Below are positions 43,832 to 51,470 of a DNA stretch of 52,037 bases, piece by piece. The notes beneath the pieces were generated by a model. The model was not told the DNA's origin. It saw nothing but the letters and a program-made list of their open reading frames with translations, and did no database searches. The DNA is from a virus, in IMG/VR virus record IMGVR_UViG_3300042445_003306, positions 1 to 52,037 of that record. One strand, given 5' to 3'. Every line of letters starts with the position of its first letter. Positions within the stretch are counted from its first letter, which is position 1. The translations under genes were made by a program, and so were the position numbers.

Positions 43832-44014
43832 ATGGAAGTAATTATCTCACTGATCGAAAACCAACCATGGTTTGTCATTGTTTCCGCTGTAGTCACACTT
43901 GCAAGTGCAATTGCTGCAGCAACACCAACTCCACAAGCTGGTACGGTATTAGCCAAAATTTATAGTGTTATCGACCTGTTAGCACTTAACATTGGAAAAG
44001 CAAAGCAAAAATAA
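43832..44014 (+). CDS. Small holin-like membrane protein (60 aa)
   Basis: Hydrophobic helix WFVIVSAVVTLASAIAAATP, then TPQAGTVLAKIYSVIDLLAL and a basic end NIGKAKQK. This matches a small, widespread phage protein type with the TPTP turn; holin function is a guess. Late promoter upstream supports a late role. Confidence 0.65.
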   Translation: MEVIISLIENQPWFVIVSAVVTLASAIAAATPTPQAGTVLAKIYSVIDLLALNIGKAKQK

Positions 44015-44078
44015 TTTGATCTGCTCTTGCAGATACTTTATTTTAATTTACATATGATGCAGTACGCATCCGAAAAAT

Positions 44079-44129
44079 TGCCGATGCATCTTCTTAGGGT
44101 ACCCCGCCCTGGGTTCCGATGCATCGGCA
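44079..44129 (+). terminator. 12-bp hairpin, possible terminator or RNA switch
   Basis: TGCCGATGCATC (44079-44090) pairs perfectly with GATGCATCGGCA (44118-44129). The loop holds a second AGGG/CCCT pairing. Only a weak T tract follows (TTTAGTTTT). Confidence 0.55.
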
Positions 44130-44174
44130 GTTTAGTTTTATAAGACAATCTCATTAAACAAACAACCAAACAAT

Positions 44175-44945
44175 ATGCCAATCAACCCAATCGCACACCG
44201 TAGAGAAAAGAAACGTAAGGCCGCCGAAGCAGCAATGTATCATGATGATGCGTTGGCTGGAATTGAAAATGGAATGGCCGCTACCTTTTCATACAACTTT
44301 AAAATTAAAAAGCCATTTCACTTTAATGAAAATCACAAAGGGTTTTATGATAGTATCAAGTGCGATGACTCCAACATGACTTTTGTTGATGGCCCTGCTG
44401 GCAGTGCTAAAAGTTATATTGCAGTACTCGCCGCGCTTGAGCTGTTCAAGGAAAAAAAGATTAAGAACGTCATCTATATTCGTAGTGTAATTGAGAGCGC
44501 TTCACGCAGTATTGGTTCACTACCTGGGGAAGTTGATGACAAGTTCTTGCCATATGCAATGCCACTACTTGAAAAAGTTAAGGAGATTACAGATGATGCA
44601 ACATGCTTGCAACTAAAAACAGCCAACATCATTAGTGCTATTCCCGTCAACTTTTGCCGCGGCTTGACATTTAATGATAGTATAGTAATTATTGATGAAG
44701 CCCAAAACTTAACCAAAAGTGAGATTGTAACCATCCTTACACGCTTCGGTAAGAACAGCCGTTATGTTGTTTGTGGTGACCTTAAGCAAAGCGATATTGG
44801 CAAGCTTAGCGGCTATAAGGAAATCTACAATAAATTTGATACGCCAGAAGCGGCACAAAACCATATTCATGTATATAAATTTGGACAAAACGAAATTGTT
44901 CGCAGTAAGATCTTGCGCTTCATTGTTAGCGTTCTTGAAGCATAA
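44175..44945 (+). CDS. phoH: PhoH-like ATPase
   Basis: P-loop protein of the PhoH family: Walker A GPAGSAKS (residues 73-80), Walker B VIIDEAQN (DEAQ at 174-177), plus YIRSVIES and VVCGDLKQ (sensor). At 256 aa with a short basic N-terminus it matches cyanophage-type PhoH. Role unclear; a helicase/RNase-like function is suggested for relatives. Confidence 0.92.
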   Translation: MPINPIAHRREKKRKAAEAAMYHDDALAGIENGMAATFSYNFKIKKPFHFNENHKGFYDSIKCDDSNMTFVDGPAGSAKSYIAVLAALELFKEKKIKNVIYIRSVIESASRSIGSLPGEVDDKFLPYAMPLLEKVKEITDDATCLQLKTANIISAIPVNFCRGLTFNDSIVIIDEAQNLTKSEIVTILTRFGKNSRYVVCGDLKQSDIGKLSGYKEIYNKFDTPEAAQNHIHVYKFGQNEIVRSKILRFIVSVLEA

Positions 44946-44957
44946 TGCATTTTTTCC

Positions 44958-44985
44958 TTTACAATATAATATAACTTGTTATAAT
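44958..44985 (+). promoter_or_regulatory. sigma70-type promoter of a putative sRNA
   Basis: TTTACA (44958-44963), 16 bp, TATAAT (44980-44985). No ORF follows before the terminator at 45096. Confidence 0.65.
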
Positions 44986-44991
44986 AATATA

Positions 44992-45134
44992 AGATTCCAT
45001 TCCGCAACGGCTTCGCATTATACCTTAACAAATCTGGTGTTACCGTAGGTTCCCGCAGGGATGATTGAGAATCGGAGAAAGAGCAGTTAGACTCTAATCC
45101 CATGGCCGATATGATTCAGCCATGGGATTTTTTT
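44992..45134 (+). ncRNA. Candidate small RNA (~143 nt)
   Basis: Stand-alone unit: promoter at 44958-44985, no ORF of substance, TCCC/GGGA hairpin at about 45050-45061, and an 11-bp terminator at the end. The unpaired stretch GAGAATCGGAGAAAGAGCAG could base-pair with targets. Family unknown. Confidence 0.55.
45096..45134. terminator. Bidirectional terminator (sRNA and helicase)
   Basis: AATCCCATGGC (45096-45106) / GCCATGGGATT (45119-45129), 11 bp perfect, followed by a T7 run reaching the helicase stop codon (45133). The A-rich complement is weaker on the minus strand. Confidence 0.85.
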
Positions 45135-46848
45135 ATAATACACGAGCTAAGAAGCTGTCGCTGAAGTATCGCTTGTTGCCTTTTATAAACTTTGCAGCAC
45201 GATCATCGAGTATATAAGTTGTGCTCCAATCGTCAGCGTGACGAGTGCTGCGCCCTGCACTTTGTTCAAGTACAGCAGCCGTTTCTCCAAAGTAAACGTC
45301 TTTCTGAAATTTATAGCGGCGACTCCACAATTGGCTGCTTACATTTGGAAAGCTTAATTTGAATATGATGTTGAATCGTGCCAGCTCGTCACTCAAGTCG
45401 ATTCCTGTGAATAGTGATGGCCCGCACAATACAGCATTGCTAGGCAATTCACGAATGCGCTTTAACAGCTCAAGCTTTTCAGCAGTCCCATTGTAAGTGT
45501 ATAGTCGAGCTGCATGTCGTGAGCGGTCAAGTAAACTATTCATAATGACATTTGTTGTTGTATGAATAATGCCGCGTTCACTGCTGTGTGAGTCAAGCAA
45601 GCGATCAATCTTTTTGATTGCAGAGTCGACACTTGCCCGCCCATTGCTATATGACATGTTACTTGTTGCACAACAAACAATTGGACTTTTTAGCGGATCC
45701 CAATCGCTTTGAATATCAATTATGTGTGTTGTAGCTGGGTTTAAGTTCCAGCGCTGTATCAACAATTCAGGCTGCAGCGTAGCGCTCATGTATATACGCA
45801 CACCTGCATGTCGCCGAAAATGCTTGTGAAAAAGGTTGTAATCGGAAAGATTATGATATGACCGATCTCCGCCGTCGCCATTGCAAGCAACAAGATTGCG
45901 AAGCCCATGCACTTCAATCATTTGTGTATAGTCTTCAACTTTACAATGTTGATCTTTAACGTCATCAGCCAGCACAAATAATGCACGTGCTTCGCGAGGA
46001 AGTTTAGCGCTATATTGTTTTAGTGCTTCAGGTGATAAGTTGGCTGGCAAGTATTTTGCAGTCACAGCGGCCTTAACAGTATGAATGTCGTGAAGAAGAT
46101 CTGTATAAGCTTTATAAACTCGTTTGAGCGCATCGTGATGTAATGCTGGTGAAACACCTTCGGCATGACTTAATGCATGCTGTAATGCGGTTTGCAGTGC
46201 TTTTGTTGATACCGTAAAAGTAAAGCCGCAATTGTTTAGTGCACCTATTACAGCGTCAATTCTATTAACGACCTTTTCATTAAGGCGACACGCAAAGTGA
46301 CTTTCAATGATGTCAGGTATTTTGTGCGCCTCATCGCATATAACAACGTCACGCCGACAAAACGGCGGGCTCTTATACATTTTGGGCAAGACATAATTCA
46401 TTTGAATTAGCCAATAAGAATAATTCATTAAGACGCGATCGCTTTGGCGTGCAGTGTCCCATCGGGTCAAATAGCCGCATGTAGCAGCGCAAGGCATTGA
46501 AGCAATTGCTTCTTTATTGCTAAGGCCTAAATTGCGGCAAACACCCAATGAGAATTTTTCGCCATTCACGTCGCACGTGTATGTGTCAATGCCAGAAATA
46601 CTTGTCACGTCGGAATGAAGTGAAGAAAATTTTCCTTTGCAGTCAACTTCATACTGTTGCTGTAAACTTTTTTCGCTTGTTAGTATATATGACTTTTGCC
46701 CGTTTGCTTTAAGCAGCCGCGAAAGTTCAAGAGCAATAAGACTTTTTCCAGTGCCTGTTGGCGCTTGAATAAAAATGTCATGTTTCCCATTTTCTATGGC
46801 TGCTTGAATTTCAAGCAGCGCCTCTTTTTGTGCTTCTCGTAATTGCAT
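45133..46848 (-). CDS. DinG/XPD-type SF2 helicase with Fe-S cysteines (571 aa)
   Basis: Walker A APTGTGKS (residues 29-36), DEAH box at 172-175, motif VI region LEQSAGRSTRHADDWSTTYI. Four cysteines (C92, C104, C120, C124) lie between motifs I and II where DinG/XPD helicases hold a 4Fe-4S cluster. Likely 5'-3' DNA helicase, possibly for R-loop removal or recombination. Minus-strand promoter at 46857-46885 puts the ATG about 8 nt after the -10. Confidence 0.88.
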   Translation of the reverse strand: MQLREAQKEALLEIQAAIENGKHDIFIQAPTGTGKSLIALELSRLLKANGQKSYILTSEKSLQQQYEVDCKGKFSSLHSDVTSISGIDTYTCDVNGEKFSLGVCRNLGLSNKEAIASMPCAATCGYLTRWDTARQSDRVLMNYSYWLIQMNYVLPKMYKSPPFCRRDVVICDEAHKIPDIIESHFACRLNEKVVNRIDAVIGALNNCGFTFTVSTKALQTALQHALSHAEGVSPALHHDALKRVYKAYTDLLHDIHTVKAAVTAKYLPANLSPEALKQYSAKLPREARALFVLADDVKDQHCKVEDYTQMIEVHGLRNLVACNGDGGDRSYHNLSDYNLFHKHFRRHAGVRIYMSATLQPELLIQRWNLNPATTHIIDIQSDWDPLKSPIVCCATSNMSYSNGRASVDSAIKKIDRLLDSHSSERGIIHTTTNVIMNSLLDRSRHAARLYTYNGTAEKLELLKRIRELPSNAVLCGPSLFTGIDLSDELARFNIIFKLSFPNVSSQLWSRRYKFQKDVYFGETAAVLEQSAGRSTRHADDWSTTYILDDRAAKFIKGNKRYFSDSFLARVL

Positions 46849-46856
46849 CAGGTATT

Positions 46857-46885
46857 ATTATAATCAAAAAATAGGCATATGTAAA
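46857..46885 (-). promoter_or_regulatory. Minus-strand promoter for the helicase, leaderless
   Basis: On the minus strand: TTTACA (46885-46880), 17 bp, TATAAT (46862-46857), ATG at 46848. Confidence 0.75.
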
Positions 46886-46899
46886 CAAAAAAAATGACT

Positions 46900-46981
46900 C
46901 CGTTGAATATCAACGAGTTACGGCAAAAAATACATTTCACTAAAAAAAGTCCTTTACAAGTGGGCATTTTTAGAGTACAAT
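46900..46981 (+). promoter_or_regulatory. Early promoter cassette (copy 7), divergent from the helicase promoter
   Basis: GTTGAATATCAACGAGTTAC, TTTACA (46953-46958), 17 bp, TACAAT (46976-46981). Confidence 0.75.
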
Positions 46982-46994
46982 GATCACGTAAGCA

Positions 46995-47234
46995 ATGGCA
47001 ACCACCTACCTCACCGAACCTCAAATGGATCAGCTGATTATTCAAGTTCAGCGACTCCGAAAAGGACATAAGCTGAATTCTTTGCGTAAAAGATACACCG
47101 TAATTGTTGATGATGCGCATCACTATTTCCGCAGCACAACCACTTTAAGGAAGTTCTTAAACTCCTGTGTTTTTCCTGAAAACTTTCGGATTTTCCGCAA
47201 TTTTGACAAGGGCGTCAGCATAAATCTTGACTAA
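46995..47234 (+). CDS. Small basic protein (79 aa)
   Basis: MATTYLTEPQMDQLIIQVQR... basic centre (RKGHKLNSLRKRYT). Soluble. First gene after cassette 7. Confidence 0.55.
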   Translation: MATTYLTEPQMDQLIIQVQRLRKGHKLNSLRKRYTVIVDDAHHYFRSTTTLRKFLNSCVFPENFRIFRNFDKGVSINLD

Positions 47235-47235
47235 A

Positions 47236-47286
47236 TGCATTTTTCTGAAAAAAGTCCTTTACAAGTGGGATTTTTTAGTGTATAAT
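47236..47286 (+). promoter_or_regulatory. Early promoter cassette, short (copy 8)
   Basis: ATGCATTTTTCTG, TTTACA (47258-47263), 17 bp, TATAAT (47281-47286); the GTTGA repeat is absent. Leader TCGTAAGGAACCAC. Confidence 0.75.
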
Positions 47287-47307
47287 AATCTCGTAAGGAA
47301 CCACAAT

Positions 47308-47529
47308 ATGTATAAATTCACTAAAACCGAATACTGCCATACACCAATATCCATGGGCGGAGGGACTGGAGTCGAAACCAAAGTTTCATTCAGCCGCTCG
47401 CCCAAGTTGGCTGCATCACTGCAAGGAGTAATTGTTCGCACTGTTCGCGGTGATTGTGAATGTCCTCAACTAACCTACATCCGCTTTGAGCGCGATGGTA
47501 TGATTCTTAGCGAAGGCTGGATTGACTAA
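47308..47529 (+). CDS. Small beta-rich protein (73 aa)
   Basis: MYKFTKTEYCHTPISMGGGT..., the start fixed by the promoter leader with TAAGG. Predicted beta-rich (LQGVIVRTVRGDCECPQLTY). Function unknown. Confidence 0.6.
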   Translation: MYKFTKTEYCHTPISMGGGTGVETKVSFSRSPKLAASLQGVIVRTVRGDCECPQLTYIRFERDGMILSEGWID

Positions 47530-47540
47530 ACTACACTCAT

Positions 47541-47879
47541 ATGAAATTGATTGAAACCACCTCTTTTGGATATAAGTTTGAAACTAGCAACGGGTGCACT
47601 TTTACACGTGAGCGCTTGAAGCCGTGCCACATTGCATATGAACTTGATGGCTGGTATGGCTCACGTTCGCTATATGAACTTACTGAGCATGACCTCATAA
47701 CTTTTCCTGAAGCTACTCACCGCATTGCATTGACACAAGATCGCTCGCAAGATGATCCATTTTTTATTACTGTTCCTTGCTGGATTAAGAACGGAACCAA
47801 ACATCAGCTGCAATACATTTCCGACGATGATCAAAACTTTGATCAAGTAAAAATCAAAAAAGTATACGACTTCTCCTAA
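47541..47879 (+). CDS. Hypothetical protein (112 aa)
   Basis: Beta-rich soluble protein (GYKFETSNGCTFTRERLKPC). No domain recognised. Same transcript as its neighbours. Confidence 0.6.
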   Translation: MKLIETTSFGYKFETSNGCTFTRERLKPCHIAYELDGWYGSRSLYELTEHDLITFPEATHRIALTQDRSQDDPFFITVPCWIKNGTKHQLQYISDDDQNFDQVKIKKVYDFS

Positions 47880-47882
47880 ATT

Positions 47883-48176
47883 ATGACAAAACTTGAAGAA
47901 CTAAACATCGATCTTGAAATTCACGAAGCATCGTACGCAAAGCTGTTTGACCCAGCATACGTTGCGTATTGGCTTAAATTTAAAAAACTTGATGTGAATC
48001 TTTTAATCCCATCTTATATTAAAATCATCAAAAGTATCAAGGATGAAATTGCAATGATTGAAAGCAAAAAGAAACCGAAGGCTGAGTCAACAGCTAAGGT
48101 GAAGAAAGCTACTAAAACAGCTGTAAAGACAAAGAAAACAGCTAAAACCGCGACAAAGAAAACACCTAAAAAATGA
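47883..48176 (+). CDS. Protein with histone H1-like Lys/Ala/Thr tail (97 aa)
   Basis: Residues 1-62 form a helical domain; residues 63-97 are almost only K, A, T, P, V (KKATKTAVKTKKTAKTATKK), like bacterial and eukaryotic H1 tails. A DNA-binding or DNA-condensing role is inferred. ATGA overlap with the next gene. Confidence 0.65.
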   Translation: MTKLEELNIDLEIHEASYAKLFDPAYVAYWLKFKKLDVNLLIPSYIKIIKSIKDEIAMIESKKKPKAESTAKVKKATKTAVKTKKTAKTATKKTPKK

Positions 48177-48364
48177 GTGAAATAAAACTTACTAAAGAAG
48201 AAGACGTATTGCTGCGAAGCATGCTAAGAGGAATCATCGCTATTGCGGCTGGTGAGCAACAAGCAGCTGCTCTGTTTGACAATCAACAACTACAAAGTGG
48301 AAATGTTCAAACCGTCAATCGTATGGTTGACTATACCAAAAATTTTATCAGAGAAAACGCTTAA
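48173..48364 (+). CDS. Small helical protein (63 aa)
   Basis: MSEIKLTKEEDVLLRSMLRG..., helical, ATGA-coupled to the H1-like gene. Function unknown. Confidence 0.55.
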   Translation: MSEIKLTKEEDVLLRSMLRGIIAIAAGEQQAAALFDNQQLQSGNVQTVNRMVDYTKNFIRENA

Positions 48365-48365
48365 A

Positions 48366-49364
48366 ATGAAACTAGCAACAATTGAACGCATTCAAAGCAT
48401 CACTGCACATCCTAATGCAGACAAGCTTGATCTTGCCACCGTAAGCGGCTATACTTGTATTGTAGGTCGCGATCAATATGCCGTCGGAGAAGCTGTTGTG
48501 CTGATTCAACCAGATACACTATTGCCTGAAGCGCCGTGGAGCGAGATGTTCCGCAAGCGCAGTAATCGTGTTCGTGCTATGAAGTTGAGAGGCGAATGGA
48601 GCTTTGGTATTGTGATGCCATTTTCTACATTCTTTGATGGCATACTGCCAGTGCATTCACTAGCTCCTGGCTGTGAAGTAAGTCATCTGATTGGAGTCGC
48701 CAAGTATGAGCAGCCACAACCGCAGCAACTTGATGCAATGGGTTACCCACCATCTGGATTGCCAAAGACTGATGAAGAGCGCTATCAGAACCTTGACGGA
48801 ACTCTTCCTTATGGCGAACGCGTTGACATCACTCTTAAGATTGATGGCTCAAGTGCAACCTATTTCTGCAAGATGAATGCAGAGACTGGCGAATATGAAA
48901 CTGGAATCTGCAGCCGTTCATTGCGCCTCAAACCAGAGTGTGAAAATAACTATACGCGAGCAGAAGCACGCTACAACATTTTAGCTAAGCTTAAAGAATA
49001 TTGCGTCAACAACGGCGTTAGTCTTGCGGTGCGAGGAGAGGTATATGGCGCCGGCATTCAAGCGTTTAGTACCAATCCGCATGCCGGAGGAGAAGTAAAT
49101 TTTGCATTGTTTAGCGTATGGGATTTTGAGAAACATGAATACGCTAAACCGTCAGATCTTCACTATTATGCTAACCTAGGCTATGCACTCAGCATTCCTT
49201 GCGTGCCTTGCATTGAAAAGGATGTGGTGTTGACTCCCGAGATTGTCAAGTATTACGCACAGGGGATTGATCGCATTGCTGACAAGCCGTTTGAAGGAGT
49301 TGTAGTCAAGCACCACTCTGGTTCTTTTAAAGTTTTGAGCCTATCATACGATGAGCGCAAATAA
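48366..49364 (+). CDS. RNA ligase, DraRnl (Rnl5)-like
   Basis: N-terminal OB-type domain (LATIERIQSITAHPNADKLD), then nucleotidyltransferase core with motif I LKIDGSS (Lys158 as the AMP-accepting residue), motif III-like RGEVYG, motif IV FEGVVVK (309-315) and motif V SFKVL. Domain order (OB before ligase core) and length 332 aa fit the Deinococcus RNA ligase family. May seal 3'-OH/5'-P nicks in RNA, for instance cleaved tRNAs. The start at 48366 follows the previous stop; a longer in-frame ORF reads back into that gene. Confidence 0.85.
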   Translation: MKLATIERIQSITAHPNADKLDLATVSGYTCIVGRDQYAVGEAVVLIQPDTLLPEAPWSEMFRKRSNRVRAMKLRGEWSFGIVMPFSTFFDGILPVHSLAPGCEVSHLIGVAKYEQPQPQQLDAMGYPPSGLPKTDEERYQNLDGTLPYGERVDITLKIDGSSATYFCKMNAETGEYETGICSRSLRLKPECENNYTRAEARYNILAKLKEYCVNNGVSLAVRGEVYGAGIQAFSTNPHAGGEVNFALFSVWDFEKHEYAKPSDLHYYANLGYALSIPCVPCIEKDVVLTPEIVKYYAQGIDRIADKPFEGVVVKHHSGSFKVLSLSYDERK

Positions 49365-49806
49365 AAACATTGACCTGAGCAAATACCGCTATGTCTATTA
49401 TGTAGATTCTGGAGAATTGTATGAAGTTGATGGATGGCATAACCTAGGGCGTTACTCTGATGTAGGCGGTCTTGTGGCCTATGAAGTAAAGAGCTGGAAA
49501 CCGTTTCGAGTACGCCGTCTTATTGACGGATTGGTGGTTGACAATAAAGCTGACAATAAAGCTGCATTTCTCGGTTTTCTCCGCATTCTCCAGCCATGCA
49601 TTATCAACGAGTTACAACTTTTTTCACAATTTATGCATTTTTTCCTTTACAAGCCGCTTTTTTTAGTGTATAATAATCTCGTAAGGCAAACCACCACACC
49701 ATATGACCAACACCACACTATCATCCCACATCGTCAGTCTCAATGCCGCAACTCTCGCTTGGGTTGCAGAAGATCCGACAAACCGCGGTGCGTGCACCTA
49801 CACTGA
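49351..49806 (+). CDS. ORF of uncertain 3' end (151 aa open)
   Basis: The first ~75 residues (KYRYVYYVDSGELYEVDGWH, LVAYEVKSWKPFRVRRLIDG) look like a genuine small protein, coupled to the ligase gene. The frame then runs through promoter cassette 9 and 100 nt into the next gene, which is not credible. Either a frameshift removed the stop near 49560 or the protein really has a long tail. Confidence 0.45.
   Translation: MSANKNIDLSKYRYVYYVDSGELYEVDGWHNLGRYSDVGGLVAYEVKSWKPFRVRRLIDGLVVDNKADNKAAFLGFLRILQPCIINELQLFSQFMHFFLYKPLFLVYNNLVRQTTTPYDQHHTIIPHRQSQCRNSRLGCRRSDKPRCVHLH
49598..49674 (+). promoter_or_regulatory. Early promoter cassette (copy 9)
   Basis: TATCAACGAGTTACAA half-repeat, ATGCATTTTTTCC, TTTACA (49646-49651), 17 bp, TATAAT (49669-49674), leader GTAAGGCAAACCACCAC. 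Confidence 0.8.
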
Positions 49807-50134
49807 GGATATGTCCTATTGGAATGAGATGGGCGTTTGCACAGTGGAAGACTTTCAACGCAACGAGCTGGAATCCACAATTTGGGATTTGTACAAAAGC
49901 GTGCATGGAATCCGCCCTCGTTGGGTAAACTTCAAGGAAATGTCAATCGAGGATCTTGAGAAAACCATTACAAGTCTCCACGAGACGGCCGCATGGCATG
50001 CCGAAATGGAGGAGAAATATGCCGCTCAACAAAAGATTGAGGACGCATGGCGTGCCGAAGTGGATGCACACGAAGTCACTCTTTGCATTCCAGGTGAATT
50101 GCAATTCGTCCGTGGAACCTGGGCTGTCGCTTAA
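49703..50134 (+). CDS. Hypothetical protein (143 aa)
   Basis: Soluble, Trp/Glu-rich, helical C-terminal half (TAAWHAEMEEKYAAQQKIED). No domain recognised. Behind cassette 9. Confidence 0.65.
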   Translation: MTNTTLSSHIVSLNAATLAWVAEDPTNRGACTYTEDMSYWNEMGVCTVEDFQRNELESTIWDLYKSVHGIRPRWVNFKEMSIEDLEKTITSLHETAAWHAEMEEKYAAQQKIEDAWRAEVDAHEVTLCIPGELQFVRGTWAVA

Positions 50135-50151
50135 TATTTAAATCTAACATT

Positions 50152-50475
50152 ATGAAAAAACAAGAAGTTAAAAAAACATTGGACAGCAATTGCCTGTATG
50201 AATTGGACGGTCTCACTCTTCGTGAAGCTGCAGCTTATTTGCTTAAGCGTTCTACTGAATATGAAGCAGAAGGCTATACCTACATTTCGTTTGATACCGA
50301 CACGGATTATGACAATACATGCTTGATGATCAATGGCTCTCGCCCTGAAACGACTGAAGAAGCAATTGCACGATCTGAAGCTGAAGCACGTAGAGCAAGA
50401 GTAAGTCATGAACACGATCTGAAGGTCTTTAAGGCTACTGCGGAACGTCTGGGAATTAACATTGAAAACATCTAA
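50152..50475 (+). CDS. Hypothetical protein (107 aa)
   Basis: An alpha/beta start (LTLREAAAYLLKRSTEYEAE) followed by a charged helix (ARSEAEARRARVSHEHDLKV). Function unknown. Confidence 0.6.
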   Translation: MKKQEVKKTLDSNCLYELDGLTLREAAAYLLKRSTEYEAEGYTYISFDTDTDYDNTCLMINGSRPETTEEAIARSEAEARRARVSHEHDLKVFKATAERLGINIENI

Positions 50476-50479
50476 CAGT

Positions 50480-50704
50480 ATGAAACATATTAAACATCTA
50501 TTGGTGCTGCTCGCTTGCGGCATATCTTTTACCAGTTGTGCTGTAAGCTATGACGCTTATGGCGTGACTGTTGCCGCTCCGGTTATATACACTCCTCAGT
50601 ACTATACATACCGCTGTCGCCCTAGCGTATACTCACATTATGATTATTCCATTGCACGTGCGCATGGCATTCAGAATCGTTATATGCGGCGCTGTCATTA
50701 TTAA
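50480..50704 (+). CDS. Small lipoprotein (74 aa)
   Basis: Signal peptide MKHIKHLLVLLACGISFTSC with lipobox FTSC (Cys 20); the mature part is Tyr/Arg/His-rich (YTPQYYTYRCRPSVYSHYDY). Outer-membrane lipoproteins of this size can be o-spanins, but there is no partner i-spanin visible next to it. The start at 50480 gives the clean signal peptide. Confidence 0.65.
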   Translation: MKHIKHLLVLLACGISFTSCAVSYDAYGVTVAAPVIYTPQYYTYRCRPSVYSHYDYSIARAHGIQNRYMRRCHY

Positions 50705-50719
50705 GACCAAAATTTTTCC

Positions 50720-50748
50720 TTTACAACTCTTGTTTTTTATTGTATAAT
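50720..50748 (+). promoter_or_regulatory. sigma70-type promoter, leaderless
   Basis: TTTACA (50720-50725), 17 bp, TATAAT (50743-50748); the ATG at 50755 lies at the predicted transcription start. Confidence 0.8.
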
Positions 50749-50754
50749 AATCTT

Positions 50755-51096
50755 ATGGAAGTAGAATATACATGTACTGAAGATGGAATGATTCAATTTC
50801 ATTGCACTGACTCTGATGGCGCAGTGTATGGTGTTGCAGACACCGTTAGCGATGGGCTGATCACCGATACACTCGTCATTAATATGGAAACATATGATGA
50901 AGTTGAAGATAGCGAGCTGTTTAAGCGTATTGTGATTGCGCGCGCGGCTTTTATGAATGACAATTACTTTGTGCAGGAAGCACTCACCGTAAAAACCACG
51001 GAACGCGCCAAACGTGCCTTGGGACGTGCCGCATTTTCTTCGCTGAACGTCCAAGGTGACGGATCGTCCGTCACTAACACTCAACCAACAAAATAA
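50755..51096 (+). CDS. Acidic protein (113 aa)
   Basis: MEVEYTCTEDGMIQFHCTDS..., acidic beta-rich N-terminal half and a basic helical C-terminus (TERAKRALGRAAFSSLN). The start is fixed by the promoter. Function unknown. Confidence 0.6.
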   Translation: MEVEYTCTEDGMIQFHCTDSDGAVYGVADTVSDGLITDTLVINMETYDEVEDSELFKRIVIARAAFMNDNYFVQEALTVKTTERAKRALGRAAFSSLNVQGDGSSVTNTQPTK

Positions 51097-51470
51097 TGCC
51101 ACTACCACCAACACCCGCCGACAGCCCAGTCATCTATGGTGCATCGCTTGTGATCCCAACAAACCCATCGTGGGCAAACAGTCCGATCCATCAAGAGGTT
51201 CAGGAGTGGGAGAAGGAGTCGATCCATTCCCAGTATGTGAACAAACCAAGTGAGACATTGGTCGCCGCGCTCGATGAGCTGGACGATCAACTGGATCAAA
51301 TAATACTCCGACTTGGCGAAACGCAAGAACGCATGATTGATGCGGAGAGGCAGCGGGACAGGCTGGCTGAGGCTTTGAATAGAGCGTGTGCCAATCCAAC
51401 GACTGGCACCTGGTATCGAGAAGCCCAAGACGCTTTAGCTGCATGGAAGGTGGCGCGCTGTGAATCCTGA
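51096..51470 (+). CDS. Coiled-coil protein (124 aa)
   Basis: Pro-rich N-terminus (PLPPTPADSPVIYG), then a long helix (LDDQLDQIILRLGETQERMI). The GC content rises here relative to the preceding genes. Overlaps the ABA-sandwich gene by 11 nt. Confidence 0.6.
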   Translation: MPLPPTPADSPVIYGASLVIPTNPSWANSPIHQEVQEWEKESIHSQYVNKPSETLVAALDELDDQLDQIILRLGETQERMIDAERQRDRLAEALNRACANPTTGTWYREAQDALAAWKVARCES

